From Undaria pinnatifida (lineage: Eukaryota; Sar; Phaeophyceae; Laminariales; Alariaceae): a stretch of DNA of 64,000 nt. Below are positions 25,301 to 38,053 of this stretch, piece after piece. The DNA is taken from positions 6,139,324 through 6,203,323 of the forward strand of contig JABAKD010000009.1 in the NCBI GenBank assembly GCA_012845835.1, in the 5' to 3' direction. The notes under the pieces are model-generated. The model saw only the letters and a list, made by a program, of their open reading frames with translations, was not told the origin of the DNA and ran no database searches. The position numbers and the translations under genes are program-made. Numbering within the stretch: the first letter of the stretch is position 1; every line of letters starts with the position of its first letter.

Positions 25301-27874
25301 GCTGGCGGTGTCTGTCTTCGTTGCTCAGCCAGCAGCGCAAAGGGAGCGCGTGTTTGATATTTTTCTTTTCCTTTCTCCTGTTTGTCAAAAGCTGATTGTT
25401 GCGCGTCGACTGGTTATTTTCCTTTTTCGAAGGTGGGTGATTTATTTTTCCCCGGCAAGAGTGCAACTGCTAACTGGCGGTGTGAAGACGCCGCTTGCCA
25501 TCCTACAAAGAGCAGGAGGAGGCGCTGGTTTGATCGGTTTTCGGGGGGGAGGAAGCCCGGCAAGTGCTGTTGCTGTTCGTCACGTTTTCATTGGGGCTGG
25601 GGCCAGGGTTCATTGACAGAGGAAGGCGTGTAGGGTGCACCCTCGCATGCTGTGGGACACGTTGTTTTGTCTCGTTTGACGCCTTGTTTGTGTGTCGTAT
25701 CAGGCGGCCATGCCGCAGTACAGGTATCGCAAGTTGGCGATCGTTGTGCTTGCAAGCCTACAGCGAAGGGCTTGAGCATCTTCCATCCCGGCAACTTCAG
25801 AGAATGGGACGGCATGCCGCGCGTGTTCGAGGCCGGGGACGAAAATTCTCCATCACCGGTTTTCGACACACCTTTTAGCGTGTTCCTCCCTCTAGCCGCT
25901 GATTAGTGTCGGGCTCTGTGTTTGTTGTGCAGAGTAATTTAATGTGCGTGATGTGTACCTGGTACGTTCACACTGACCGTTGAAGTGTTAAGTTTTTTGT
26001 CTTTGATTGTATTGCGTGTTGTGCAAATTTTGGTGTTTTGAGGGTGTTTGGTCGATTTCGATTGACGCAACTCAGAGCGAAGGGTGCCGAAGTTTGTGTG
26101 CGTTTTTTTTATTCGGCGAAGCTTTTTGCTCGGAAGCTAATTTTTTTTTTCAGGCACGTTTTTTGTTTTTCACGAAGCTCAGGTTAGATTGTGTGGACTT
26201 CATCGGAGGGGTTCATACGGCAAGAAACGCATGCCGGCTACGGGCTACTGCTACTGCGATATTACCAGTCACTGCGCCTTTTGTCCCTATTGTTGCTTGT
26301 CGAACGTATCGAACGTTACGTCGTACATTGGCGGGGATTTCTAGTGCTTACTTGTTTGCTTGCTTGCACATGCACATGTGCATGCATGCTTTGCTATGCT
26401 TTGCTTGCGTTTGCCTGCTTCGGTTGGATGTTGATAGAGGGAAAATGAGTGAGAGGGAGAATGGGCGTGCAACGAGCAGATGTATGCATAGCTGTCCTAG
26501 CACATCCCGCTGATCACAGCATTATATATAATAACAGGAAGGATGGATTACCGTTTTCGTCGTGGCACTTTTTTTTATTTTATCTAAAGCCAATCGCCCG
26601 CCGTCACCAACTTTTGTTTTGTATGTGCGATATTCCCGGGATTCGAACACGCACACCACTGGAGGGTAGGGAAGATATTTGGACCGCGGAGGGAACAGAT
26701 CCGACATTTTATGTCCACGAGCGCTTGCTATCTTGCCATTTGTCGTTCATTGATAGGTTGGGGGAATAATAGCGGTCGTCGGTGTAACCCCTTGTTTAGA
26801 GGACAGCACCCACCCGCGTTTTTTGGGGGCAAACAACGTAGGATTAGCGTGGACTCACTCAACCTCTTTAGAGCCCCAAACCCCTCCCCATGCTAATGTC
26901 AAGTAAATTTGTCTCCCAAAAAGGGTTTTCAGTAGTCAAGGCGTTGTTCAATGGAATAAATCGTGCCTGGTCTAAATCGCTCTTCGTGCAGAGTATCGAT
27001 TGGTATTTTGCCCTTTTGGACCGTCTTCGTCCGTCGCACCGTTAGTGGCGCCGTCGCGTGGCTGCGCCTACGAGGCCCTGCAAGTACGTATGAGCGGTAT
27101 TTCGCCTGGCCTATCGTAATTCTTGGCAACTTGTAGCTTTCGACCAACGCCATGGCGGTATTGTACCTCGATTTTCATCACCCAAGCGTATAGAGCACCA
27201 TTAATAGCATCGCGCCGTTGGCCCTGGACCTCGCTCCAAAACGGACTTGAAAACATTTTATTGGTGCAGCGTGACGAGCGATACGAGCAAGTCTAGTGGA
27301 AACTACAGCAATAAATTTATAAAATAGATATATAATGTTAGATCTAGCAGCTCAAAATTCCCGACCTAAAGTCAAAATACCAACACCAGCCATCATAGTG
27401 GAGAAAAAACAAAGCGTATGCATATAGTCTACAGTAGTCTATTAAAAAAAAAAGAATAGGACCCTTCCCATTTAAAAAACTCACCCACATGATATATTAT
27501 AAGTACCAACAACGCAGCTTGCAAAGATGAGTATTGACCCGAAATTCGTCGAGCTCACGGCGGATGTCCTTAAAATATTTTCATAAAATATGATCCTACG
27601 GGGGGGGGTGCATATACTGAAAAACCGAAAATCGCAAAATCTCGACGTTGCCAGTATATAGGGTATACAGGCCCTCAACCATGGCCTCGATCTTGCGGTC
27701 CTGCTGCTACCTGCGCTGCGGCCCCAATATCATAACATGCATATACTGGCAGACACGAGGGGGCGACCAGAAATAGTATCTCTACGCGACGTGATAAGAA
27801 AAGGAACATCATCTTGGTCAGCTGGCGGTTGCTCCCAGTCTATCCCCTTAAGGCGGCATGTACGGTGGGCTTAC
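22090..27874. other. Convergent spacer between the PX gene and the DDB1-like gene
   Basis: Starts with the tandem array that copies the PX stop-codon region (22,060-22,370). It then holds C/G homopolymer-rich sequence, a dispersed repeat (22,990-23,230) whose inverted relative is at 52,690-52,830, GGGTC/CCCGA-type repeats (24,840-25,025) and two more dispersed repeats (26,855-26,945 and 27,470-27,600). The missing 3' end of the DDB1-like gene may lie in the right-hand part. No supported gene apart from the weak stretch at 25,704. Confidence 0.55.
25704..25906 (+). CDS. Isolated exon-like open stretch in the 22-28 kb spacer
   Basis: After an acceptor-like CGTATCAG the plus strand is open to TAG at 25904 and reads GGHAAVQVSQVGDRCACKPT, GLSIFHPGNFREWDGMPRVF and PSPVFDTPFSVFLPLAAD. 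Third positions are GC-rich, unlike the surrounding AT-rich sequence. There is no recognised family and no partner exon. It could be a terminal exon, a gene fragment or chance. Confidence 0.2.
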
Positions 27875-28463
27875 TCTAACCGTCAAAACCGCGCCAGCGG
27901 CAGTCCCCAGCATAAAAACGCTGTCCATTCTTTCCAGGCCAGAAAGTTGGGCCTTTGATGTCCCTTCCGCCGCCTCCAAGGACGTGACCTTGTCGGGACA
28001 TGGCCAAACGGCCACCAAACGTAGGGGGTCAACGGCGGGAATGCTTTCAAGCTTGTCGGCAATGCTGCCACCGGTAATGCCATTGCCGCCGCGTTCGATT
28101 CCCTGATTTCGCTCACCGTCATCACTAACACCAACAACACCAATAACACTAACACCACCATCACCACCACCACCACTACCACTACCTCCACCTCCACTAT
28201 TTCCACCTCCACCACCGCCACCACGAACAGCAGCGGCAGCGTTGGGCGCAGCTGTCGAACCCTGGGACTTCCTGGTGCAAGAGCTGCGAGGAAGAGGGCA
28301 CGCGAGAATGGCGACGGTCCCGGTCGTCTGATCCGCTAACGCTACAATTGGAAACCCCGTATCGCCAGATAATGGCTCGGGGGAGAGAGCAAGAGCAGTC
28401 ACTATCAGGCTGCTCCTGGCATGCCTGGCCACCAATGAAATTGATTTCGCCGTCGGATCGAAC
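27875..28463 (-). CDS. DDB1-like gene exon 11 (last exon recognised)
   Basis: Acceptor GGAGCAG|G completes an Arg codon and reads FDPTAKSISLVARHARSS, the position of the family's segment before NWMSAVEIL. It continues through IVALADQTTGTVAILA, a long Gly-rich insertion encoded by ACC/CCA repeats on the plus strand (28,120-28,240), and ERMDSVFMLGTAAGAVLTVR, which matches the family's VLFGTVNGMIG strand. The donor AGA|GTAAGC is strong. The C-terminal helical tail of DDB1 (about 90 residues) was not found downstream, so the gene may continue below 27,870 or may lack it. Confidence 0.65.
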
Positions 28464-31400
28464 CTGCTCCGAATTGCGGCGGGGAAGATATCACAGCAGC
28501 AATGTACGAGCAGGTCAGCCGCATAATATTCCGATGTGGAGAGGGGGGGGGGGAGGGGGAGGGTTAACTCGTTTACGGCTGAAAAAATTAACCTATGTTG
28601 ATTCCGAATAGTTTGTTATATCTTTATAACGTGGGAGTTATTCGAAAGGAGTTGAGGGAGAATGGGGAGCGGCGCGTTCGTCGGTTAACTGGAGGGAAAA
28701 CACGCCGTTCCCCGCCGAAAGCGAGATGTCATTTTAGTTTTATTACCGATGAAAAGCTAGCGCCTGCTGGAATTGCTGCCTGGAAATAGCCGCGACAGAG
28801 CAGACGCTCTCATCGACATTTCACATTGTTTTTGTCCCCTCCGGTCCTTTCCCCCCCCCCGGGGTTATCTCATTGGCGGACGCGATACAAGCGTTACCTC
28901 CCCGGTACCTTCACTTACCTGTAAAGAGACACAGAGTGCAGGAACTCGGCCACGGCGATGAAGCCTCCACTTGTGCTAAGCGCAGTGACACACCTTCCCA
29001 CCGACGTACGGCAAGAGGCCACCGGACTCAGTGCAAGCGGCGGCGCGGGTTGATCCGGCCTGGACAATCGAGCGGCGGGAGGGAACGAACCCACGAGGAC
29101 GTCAGTGCCGCACGAGTCGGGCAAAAATAACTAGGCTGTGAACTATGATAGCTTTTCTTACAACCACAGTCCATAGGAACAACAGACGCGCCATCCTTAT
29201 GTTCACGGCATGTTTTTACACGGAATTAGGATGTGCTCTTTGGAAAATCGGGGAGGAAAAGGTTGAAAGTGGGCACCACAGCAAACACTACGCAGCACAA
29301 GGGGGTCTGTCCTTCCGCGGCCTCTAACACACCACCGCGTTCTTAAGGGAGCACGGGAAATTGCCTGGTTCTTCTTGAGTCTCGTTTGTCCCGAGCAGAC
29401 CTTCCTCTACAGGCAAACACAACGAACTGCGAACCCACCACGAAATATGTCCTGCCATGGAAACTACAGCGTGTATGCATACGCGAAAAACAGAGGTTCC
29501 TGTAAGTATGCTATTTTCCTAGTATCCATAATTCCAAATTTCCAATTTTCCAGCTGTCCAAATTTACTTGATAAAGGCATGTTTTACCCGAACCCCATGA
29601 TGATAATTTCAGGATTTTGAAAAATTGGACTAGATTAACGCAGAAGTTCAGAGTCGTTGCCGTCACCTTAAGCCACCCCCGCTGCCATTCCACCCATAAA
29701 CGACCACTTTCTCGTCAACCGACGCCGCCACAAAGCGCCCGCTGAGCGTCTCGAGGTTGAAGCACACGCCTTCCATCTCCGGCGCCGCCGCTAGCGGTGC
29801 CAATGTTGTGCCCCCCCCGTTGGCGTCGGAAATCTTACAACATGAGGAGCTTCGCCCAACGCCGCCTTTGGCATCGGCGGCAACATGGCCAGCGTACGCC
29901 ACCACCTCAAACGCTGCGAGGACGATTCCGAGTGTGTCGGGTTTGCACTCGTCTTTGGCGTCGTTCTCAACGATGGGGATAGCGGCAGTGGCAGCGGCGG
30001 CGGCGGCAGCGGTGATGCTGCCGGCAGCAACACCATCCCCTCGCTGCCGTTGCACGTCCACATGTTCTCGCTGACCATCGTCATGGCGGGGTGTCCTTTC
30101 TCCGTGTGCTCTGGCAGAGCAGCACGCCACTGCTATCACATCACCTCCCACTGCCGCAGGCGGTGAGCCGCCCGCTACGTCGGCCCAAGGGGCGCGGGTG
30201 CCCATCCCATGGGAGGCGTTACGCAGCGGATCGACGCCAAGCTGCGCCATCCCCGTGATTTGAATACCCGGCAGAAGGTGCAGAGGACCGCCCGGTCGTT
30301 CTTCAAGCGTGTCCGCGTCGAACACTCGGAGGCTAGATAAACAGCTTGGGGGCGACAACACCTGCCTTGCGTCGGCCCGGGATGCACCGCTGGCGGCAGC
30401 CTTAGCGACCGCGGTCTTGCCACGGTACTCGTTGCACGCCATGACGATGGACCTAGTGGTGGGGGCGTAAACTAGATGGGCAGGACTGAGCGGGAGGGAC
30501 TTCTTGTAGCACTGCGCTTGCGTCTGTTTGCTGAGCGTGCCGATAGATAAGAACGTCCACCTCGGAGGCGAGTGGTCGTGGCTACCGCTGGCGTCGTTGC
30601 TCTTTGTGGCGTCGATAGCACGTACTCCTCCCGGGGTGCTCGAGCAAGGGTCGGGGTTGGTGTCTTGCGCAGAAGACTCCCGGGTTGTGAGCCAGGCAAA
30701 CTTGCCGTCCGCGTCGCCCCGCTCCGTCCCGCTCCCCTCGTGTGGTAGATGGACAACGCTGTGCCGAGAGTAACGCCCTGTGCTGCACACCTTCCCGTCG
30801 ACAAAAGCAGACGGCAGCGGTAAGGAAAGCACAATGACAACAATGCTGCAGCCGGCTTCAGCCGCGGTGCTGATAAAATATTACGCGATCTCGCACTGCA
30901 ACAACTATACACGTTGAAACAGCAACACCCGGCGCAACAACAAAAGCAATAAGCGAACTACGGTCTAGGGGAGGTGGGAGCGGGGAGCACCATGGAAACT
31001 ACCCCCGCGAGTCAACAATCTAGATGCTTGGACCTGCACCCCTTCCGACCGCAACGCAACCATCGCCCGACCTCCTCAGTAAGATTTCGTGGGGCTCACC
31101 TGTACGCAACGCCACGTATCCTGTCCTCGCGCGCGGGACCTTTCGGCACCAGGGCGTCGACAGAGGACCGCGCTTATGCCTCCGTGGACGAACACTCTCT
31201 CTCCGCCGCGACAGAGTTCGGGGAAACCTTTGCCACTGTGTTCTCGTTCGTTTTTTCCCCCGTCCTCGCCGTCGAAAACTTCCAGTCGCACCGGTCCATG
31301 GCCTACCTGAAACGATGCCGACGTCACAAGCTTGTTCCTACACCCCCCTCCCATCCAACTCTCTCCCATCCAATCTTTCCCGGCCTTTTTTTGTCGCCCC

Positions 31401-34400
31401 CGCTCTTCCTCAGAGTCTTCGCTCGTCCAACACTCCGCAACGGCAACGGCCCCGCCCGCGGTGGCTGCCACCAGCGACAGCCGCCTTGGCACGTCTTCGG
31501 ACATAGCGAACGCTAGGCTTCGAGTCAGGGTTGCCGCCTCCTGTGCCCCCCCCGCTGCCCACTCTCCTGCTTGGTTTGGCTCGCCTTCCGCCCCCGCCTG
31601 CACTCCCACGGGAAGGCGCCATGTCGCGACCTCTGCGAGGGTGCTGCCGTCGGGAACGTCGGGCCGAGGGCTGGGAGCGGTGCGGGCGTCGCTGGTGGGC
31701 GGGGTCGGCCACAACAACACCTTCACGACAGGGCAGTCCCACGAAGCGATCGCGATCAATACCGACGGCGTCGCTGTGGTGCGTAGCGTGTGCGAATGTC
31801 AGGGGAGTTCCCGGCGGTGTCAAGGCGGTTGTTTAGTGGGAAGCGTTAAGACAGACGCGGAGCGGGAGCGGGGGCGGGCGTGGGTGTTGAGGTCGGGGTA
31901 GGATGGGAATAGGGGTGGGGGCGACGTGAGGATGGGGGTGGGAGGAGGAGAACCTTTTTCTGTATTGGAAAAATACAGGGAGGGATGGAGAGAACACCAG
32001 GTACAGAGACGGAGGATGGAGAGAACACCAGGTACAGAGACCACGATAGAACGAGGCAAGGAAATAAGAGGGGGACGAATAACAGTCGACGATATGGAAA
32101 AGGGTGGTTAGCGAGAGCTGAGCTACAAGGTGTAGGTCCCGACTGCAGAAACAGACGTAAGCTCAACAAAAGGAGCCGAAAGTGGTTCCAGCACAACGAC
32201 GTTTTTCTCGGTTCGTATTTCCCCATCCCCGCCGGGCACGAACCTTGCTCGAGAAGGTGCCCAAAAGGCTAGTCTCACTCCCGCTCACTCCGTCTATCAA
32301 CATACCTACCACTCCCGACCACACCCTCCCGCCTAGGCACCGCGGAGCCAAACGTTGGCGTCGGTTTTCCACACGATCAGCACAAATGCTATCGAGATGG
32401 AGGGGCTGAAACCAACAGACCTGGCCACCGTGCTCCTGGCAGATAGTGATGCGAGCGGTATGTCCACGAAATATCCCTATCCAGCACTACCCCCTATGAA
32501 AGAGCTCGAGATAAAATTTTTTTGCACTGCAACGGGTGTGTCTCGTCACCCACCTGCTCCTTTTCCACCTCCTCCTCCGCCCCCTCCTCCGTTCCCTCCA
32601 CCTGTTCCATTTTTTTCTTCTTTAGCTGCGTTCCCGAGCGATCGCATTCCCAGCGCGCTCACAGAATAACCGAGCCGCATGCGGCATACTTCTGTCAGCA
32701 TCGCCTCCGAGCTCGCTCCGCTCGCCCCGCCTGCCGTGCGCGCCACCTGCCTGGTCAGCGCCTCTAGCGAAAGCATTACAATTGTGTTCTCGCTCGAGAC
32801 GGCTACGACCGCCCCTGCCGTCGCCGCATGCTGAACTCTAAAAGAGGGCGAAGCCGGACGCCACGAACACGCCGAGAGCAATCCCGCCGGCTCGATGAGG
32901 TTAACCGAGTCCTCCGTGACTTGCACGATGTACCCCCCGGGTTCGACGTGACCCAGGTGTATGGTGTGCCTGTTACTAGCGAAACCCTGCCGATGAATTT
33001 TGGACGCGGGGTGGTCGATAAGACACCGTTGACCTTTGGTGGGACTTGGGGCCATCGTTCGTGGGGTCTCAGCGTTGCGAGAAACGTGTTACTCGGTGGA
33101 AAGTAGTTGCTTGGTGGTCATTGACTACGCCGAAACTAAATCGAGCTAATCAGGGTCAGAGACCTACATCACCGACTCTTAACCGACAGCGCTGTCTCTA
33201 GGTGGGTGCCTACACGGCAAGTGACAGCAACACAAATTATAGTATGCCAGCAGGCACGCGGGTACTCAGTTTTACGTGCGCCATACCCTTGAAAAAGCTG
33301 AGGGGGCACGGGGGCGCGGCTCACGATGTAATACCACACCTTCGGCTCCACCACTGGCAAAAAAACTCCGTCACGCGACACCATCGACACACACGTCGTC
33401 CATCGAGCCCGGTCGGAAAAGAGGAGGAGGTGTGCCCCCCCCCGCGCATCGTCACCCTCGACTTTGCCGCTTGCACCCCTCGTCGCGCGTATGTCGTGTC
33501 CAGGTCGGTGACAACGACAACCTTCAAGGATGCGGGGGGTCAGCGGTACCGTGAAAAGCGTCGCCCCCGCGGGTAACCCGGTGGAGCCTTCCGCTACGGT
33601 GTCAAGGGCCAACCCATGCTCCAGGGTGCACAGGCCTGTAGCGGGGTCCTCGCCGCTACCGGCGGTGTCCCCACGCCCCCCCGTGGCAAGCACCGCCCGA
33701 AAACCTTCCGGCGTTACCCGCGGTCCTGGTGACTCCACATCTCCAAAATCACGGAAGACTTCGGTTGGAGGCGTTTCGTGCCTTCCATCAAAGAAAGTGG
33801 GACGGTTACATCTTCTCGTACCACTGCCGCCGATCGCAACGATGCCAGACACGGGACCAAGACCGCCGCCGTCTTCCTCTAGCTGTTGGACCGTTAGCCA
33901 TGATGTGGCCGGAGTATCACTTGCACCCGGACTGTCAGCGCTAAGCAGGCGGCTAGACCTATAACTCCCTACGGGAAGGGCTGACGAGTCGTCCGAAAAT
34001 AACCGTGCGATGGTTTGGAGGGAAGAATAATGCCCCCCGATAAATACTAGGCCGTCAGATCCCACCGGCAGTAGAAAGTTCACCCTGGCAAGGATAGGTG
34101 AAGCCGGTCCGGGTCTTGTGTCATGTGCCGGTGGCAACGCGGGCACGGAAGCATCACCAGGAGGGGGGGGGGGGGGGGGGGTACTCGTTTGTCGCGCGGT
34201 TCTTCTGGAAGCTGACTTGTGGGCTGGTGCTTTTAACGGGTGTTGGTTTGGACGGAAAGATAGCGCCATCCACAAAAGCAATGCGGCGTAATTTGAGCTA
34301 ACGCACGAGAAACAGGAGCCGCTGTTGCTTTCTGCTGCGTGGCTTCTTCATCCAAAGCGTTTAACTCCGTTAGAATTGCACCATCGTTTTAAGGGGGAAT

Positions 34401-37400
34401 AATGATTGTCGTTAGCGGGGGTCGTTTTAGCAGTGGTAGAAGGGAAGAAACGAGTGGAGATCAAAACTGGATGATGGCATTTTTGTCGTACCGCGTCACT
34501 CGAGCCAACATTTGCATCGAGCCGAAAGCGCACTGCTGTGTTTCTCACACCGAACCTTGCTTCCAGTTTGGCGCAGTCGATCCGCGTGCGACGCCTTCCC
34601 CGGCAGCTGTCGCCGCCTTGCGCCTCTTGCCCAGCGCGGTGGTCAACGCCCACGGCGTTAACCGAATGGCTGTCGAAGATAGATATACGATGGAAGGCGC
34701 CGCCGACGTCCATCATAATAAAATCCTCGCGTTCGCCTAGTGTGAGAAAATTCGGGCGGGAAGGACAACATGCGAAAGGCAGTGGGCGATCGGTCCCGAA
34801 CGGAAACGGTCGAAATCGGTGAAAATTATGGGAATGTATGCTCAGAGTTGAACCAATCGGCCAGTAGACAGGTTGGAAATAAAACATACCCCCTTTTCCG
34901 AAAACCTCTCTGGTTCCGCTACCCTTGCTTAGACCGTGCCACGCGTGTTCCTGGCCCCAACCGATACCCAACACGGCTCCTTCCTAGACCTGTTTTCTTC
35001 TAGGGACACAACCCCTCCCCGGTGTGAACGACGCGAAACACACACAACACATCCTAGATCTGTTGCTGTACGCTGGAAAATATGCCTCACCCGCCTCCCG
35101 CCTCCCCCGACCGTTTCGTGCCTCTCCACCCACGGCGTTCGGAACGCGTGTAAGCGCTGCTGGGGCTTTAGATCCCCAGGGACACCTTGCCGAGACGGGG
35201 ACGCTTGTCATCAAGTCCTGCCCGCGAGAACGCCCCACGCCAAGCAAGGGACACCCGTCATCACTGAAAGCCCTAACTCCGTCGGGGCCCACGCAGAGAA
35301 TACCACCTCCGCTGAGAGCGGCGATACGCGTGTCCGGGTGAAGCTTTTCCACTCGCCTGCGACAGGAAGATGCGAAACGATGCGACCAAAATGGCTTACT
35401 CGGCAGCGGCAATTTACGTTTTTTGGGTAGGACGGCAGTCCTTGCATAAGGTCATTTGTACGTAGATGGGTCGTAACTATCGGGCTCCGGGAATCAAGGC
35501 AAGCGGCGATTCGTGTGCGACACAGACCTGCCGCTGTTATATGTTGTTAGTTGAGCGGTAAACACATGCCGATAGAAAGCACGATCGTTTAACACAATAC
35601 CCTTATCCATGCACATTCCTTACGCCCAGAGCTGACCATGGGTTTGACTTCATTGACAAGGGACACTGGCGAAGGCTCGAGTGGTCTGCGAAGCTGTAAA
35701 TTGGCACTCGGAAGTGGGAAACCCACTTCTTCTCAAAACGTAATCTTACCAGTCTCCGGGGCTCAAGGCACCGCCGCAGTTCGAATCCCACCGCCACGTC
35801 CTTAGAGCCACCTGCGGGCGACGATCTCGACCCCTTTCAAGATCACCATCTACAGTTTCATCAACTAGTATAGCGATGACCGGGCGCATATCGCGGGGCT
35901 CAGCTCTCTCTCTCCCGTCTCCGTTGACAAAAGCAAGATCCAGCACGTCTGTTGCCATAGCTGGTACGCGCGGTTGGGTTGTTCCGGATGCAACCGCCTG
36001 GTGGCGTTCGTGTGCCCCTTGCAGGTTTGGACAGTTTTTGGAAGTGTCGTTGATTTTGCGACGGCGCGCGTCTGAGGTAATGGGGAACGTGGCTTGGCTC
36101 GAAACGACACCGTCGATACCGGACTTCTGCTCGTCTGTGCCGTAAAATGCCAGCAAGGCTAGCGTACCGTCGCACAAACACGCAGCCACCATTTCCGAAT
36201 CATTTTCCCCGTGTCGGTCCCCTTTTCCTCTCGCTCTCTTGGAGGTGGGTGATAGCCACCATCGTTCCGCAGTTGCGAATAGAGCAAGCCAAAACACGGC
36301 ACCGATGCGACGAGTTGCAGGCTTTAGGACGTGGGTGTTTGGCAAGGCATTCGCTCGATTTTTTTTCGAGTTCAATCGCATGACTCTTCTTACTAAATCA
36401 GCTGTTTCGAAGGCGATAAGCACTGCTTTGATCCTCCTTGTTACCCGGCACGCAAGATGCTGTAAGCGAGTCTGCACAAGTAGCCAACATGTTACTTTAA
36501 TACGAGCACCTACTGTACGTGAATTTGATGCAAATCAACGAGCACTAAAGGCTTAAAAGGGGGAATGCTAGACCCTATGAGCGACAAAAATGAAGGCAAT
36601 TACCGAGGGGTACAGGGGAAGACACCTATGACCACGGCTTGTCCAATAGGTCGCTCAGGGTAAATCTTCTAACGAGTTGAGCTGGAGAGTGAAAATGATA
36701 GATGAAAAAACTCACCGCGAGATGGGCGCTGGGTTTCCACACAGTCAGCATCACCGATTCCAATGTTGCGTTGATAAGATGGCCTCGAGGGCCAGATCCT
36801 AGAGAACCTGTTGCCAGCACCACCAACTGGATGGAGACAGCACGATCGGCCTCCGAACGACGTTCGGGCCGCAAGAGCACGAGGTCCCACACAAGTGCAT
36901 CCTTAGCGAGAAGCAGGTGGTCTTCTTCCCCATTGCCTTAGTTTCGGAGCACGCAAAGTAGATGTGGGGGGTACACGGCTGCTTGTTGCTATCTATAATA
37001 TTGTTGCAGTCTATTCTGACACGATTGTGTCTGCCAGGTACTTAGATTACGCTGCTGGGGCGCTGTCATGGTTTCTTGGTAAAGTTCTCTGTGACGGGCG
37101 CGCCGCGGGGTTTTCTGGTGCGGTCGCGTAAGCGCAGACAGCGATATACTAGGACGAGCGACCACAACGACAAGATCCACTCACGATCGAGACGCGTGCT
37201 ACGACAGAGGTAGTGCTTTTTGGAAACAACGAAATCTGAGTGGCGGGGCTCCTTAACCCCTTTAGAGCCCCCAAACCTCTCTCTACACTTGTTTCAAGTA
37301 ATAGTCCCCAAAATCGGGTTTCCAGTTGTCAAGGCGTTAACCCAAAATCGTCGGAATGTCATTCTTGTTTTGCAATATGAGCCATGGGTTTCGTCATTGG

Positions 37401-38053
37401 TTTGAACTTTCGGTTTTGGTCAAAAGTAGTGTTTGGGTGATACACGTCGTTGAGTGAGTTATAGACCTTCTCAAGTGAGGAGCCTCAGAAGAGCATGGCG
37501 CACCTTCACGGTAGCAATATATCTCGAGCTTCCAGTATGCGTGATGTGTTGATTCCAAACCATTCAACGACAAGATTTGCTCACAAACGAGCTTATTATG
37601 GTACTATTGCATGTATGAATAGTCTATGTTGATTGTGATACATTTACGGCGGAGAAAACGAACGGGGGAAGAAATGTCAAACTCAAATCTCGGTATACCA
37701 GACGATAGTCCTTTACGAGTACAGAGCAACAGCTCACGCTCGACGAAAGTTACCGAAAGCTTTCTATCTACGGGTATTGCGAGGTACATACCGGATCCGA
37801 TGAACTGGCCTCTAGGAATCGCGGTCATGGCTAAGATGCGACGGTCGATCTTGGACTGGCTCGTCAAATCCATGGTCTGACCTGTTTCGCTCCCGGCATC
37901 AGCTTCAACCCATATCTCCAAAAGGGCGATCCTTCCAATAGCCAACCAGCCACATATGGATTCAGCATCCTTGGGGCCGACGATAAGTTGACCAGCGGCG
38001 GCGGCTGTGATGGTGCTCGCCTCGAGCGTTGTTTCCATGCTTGCCGACGCCAT
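27875..38053 (-). CDS. DDB1-like / CPSF_A family beta-propeller protein, 11 exons found, C-terminus not found
   Basis: Exons on the minus strand, in transcript order: 38053-37792, 36936-36716, 36237-35750, 35356-35130 (3' end uncertain), 34736-34556, 34114-33340, 33067-32602, 31773-31100, 30790-29667 (5' end uncertain; 30845 is the alternative), 29059-28919, 28463-27875. The joins chosen keep one frame for about 1,716 codons. Blocks that follow DDB1 in order include LAIGRIALLEIWV, LDLAFVNG...PVIAILVDE, FIMMDVGGAFHRISIFD, GLVFIGG, GLGPVSGIV, HLGHVEPGGYIVQVTEDSV, VFVHGGISAVL, LRVFDADTLEE, EGVCFNLETLSGRFVAASV and GGFIAVAEFLHSVSLY. DDB1 is the adaptor of CUL4 E3 ubiquitin ligases and acts in DNA-damage recognition; its relatives are SF3B3 and CPSF160. 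This copy is much longer than DDB1 (about 1,140 aa), with Gly-, Ala- and Pro-rich insertions. The DDB1 role is inferred from block order and is not certain. Confidence 0.75.
29667..30790 (-). CDS. DDB1-like gene exon 9 (large central exon)
   Basis: About 375 codons covering the start of the CPSF_A/third-propeller region: SLRVFDADTLEERPG, ITGMAQLGVDPL, DVIAVACCSA, LGIVLAAFEVV and EGVCFNLETLSGRFVAASV. An Ala run encoded by GCN repeats lies near 29,985-30,015. The donor TTAAG|GTGACG (phase 2) fits exon 10. At the 5' end the phase-consistent acceptor is GGGAAG|GTGTGC at 30790. A longer version from 30845 would add residues that look conserved but does not match the phase of exon 8, so a small missing exon or a different exon 8 donor is possible. 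Confidence 0.65.
37792..38053 (-). CDS. DDB1-like gene exon 1 (start codon)
   Basis: Begins MASASMETTLEASTITAAAA, then the first propeller strand LAIGRIALLEIWVEAD, which corresponds to the family's LIAKNTRLEIYVVT. It ends at the strong donor CCG|GTATGT, phase 1. The exon 2 acceptor AAG|GCAATG supplies the two bases needed and reads on as NGEEDHLLLAKDALVWDL. The start is the first in-frame ATG with no coding similarity upstream, and it faces the divergent PP2A-A start. Confidence 0.72.

Noticed and set aside
26929-27256. Two overlapping minus-strand frames resembling a broken transposase
   Set aside because: They would need a frameshift between them, and no catalytic motif or terminal repeats could be seen; only the flank (26,855-26,945) is clearly a dispersed repeat, shared with 37,248-37,345.
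28130-28240. Stand-alone trinucleotide repeat
   Set aside because: It is part of exon 11 of the DDB1-like gene, where it encodes a Gly-rich insertion in frame.
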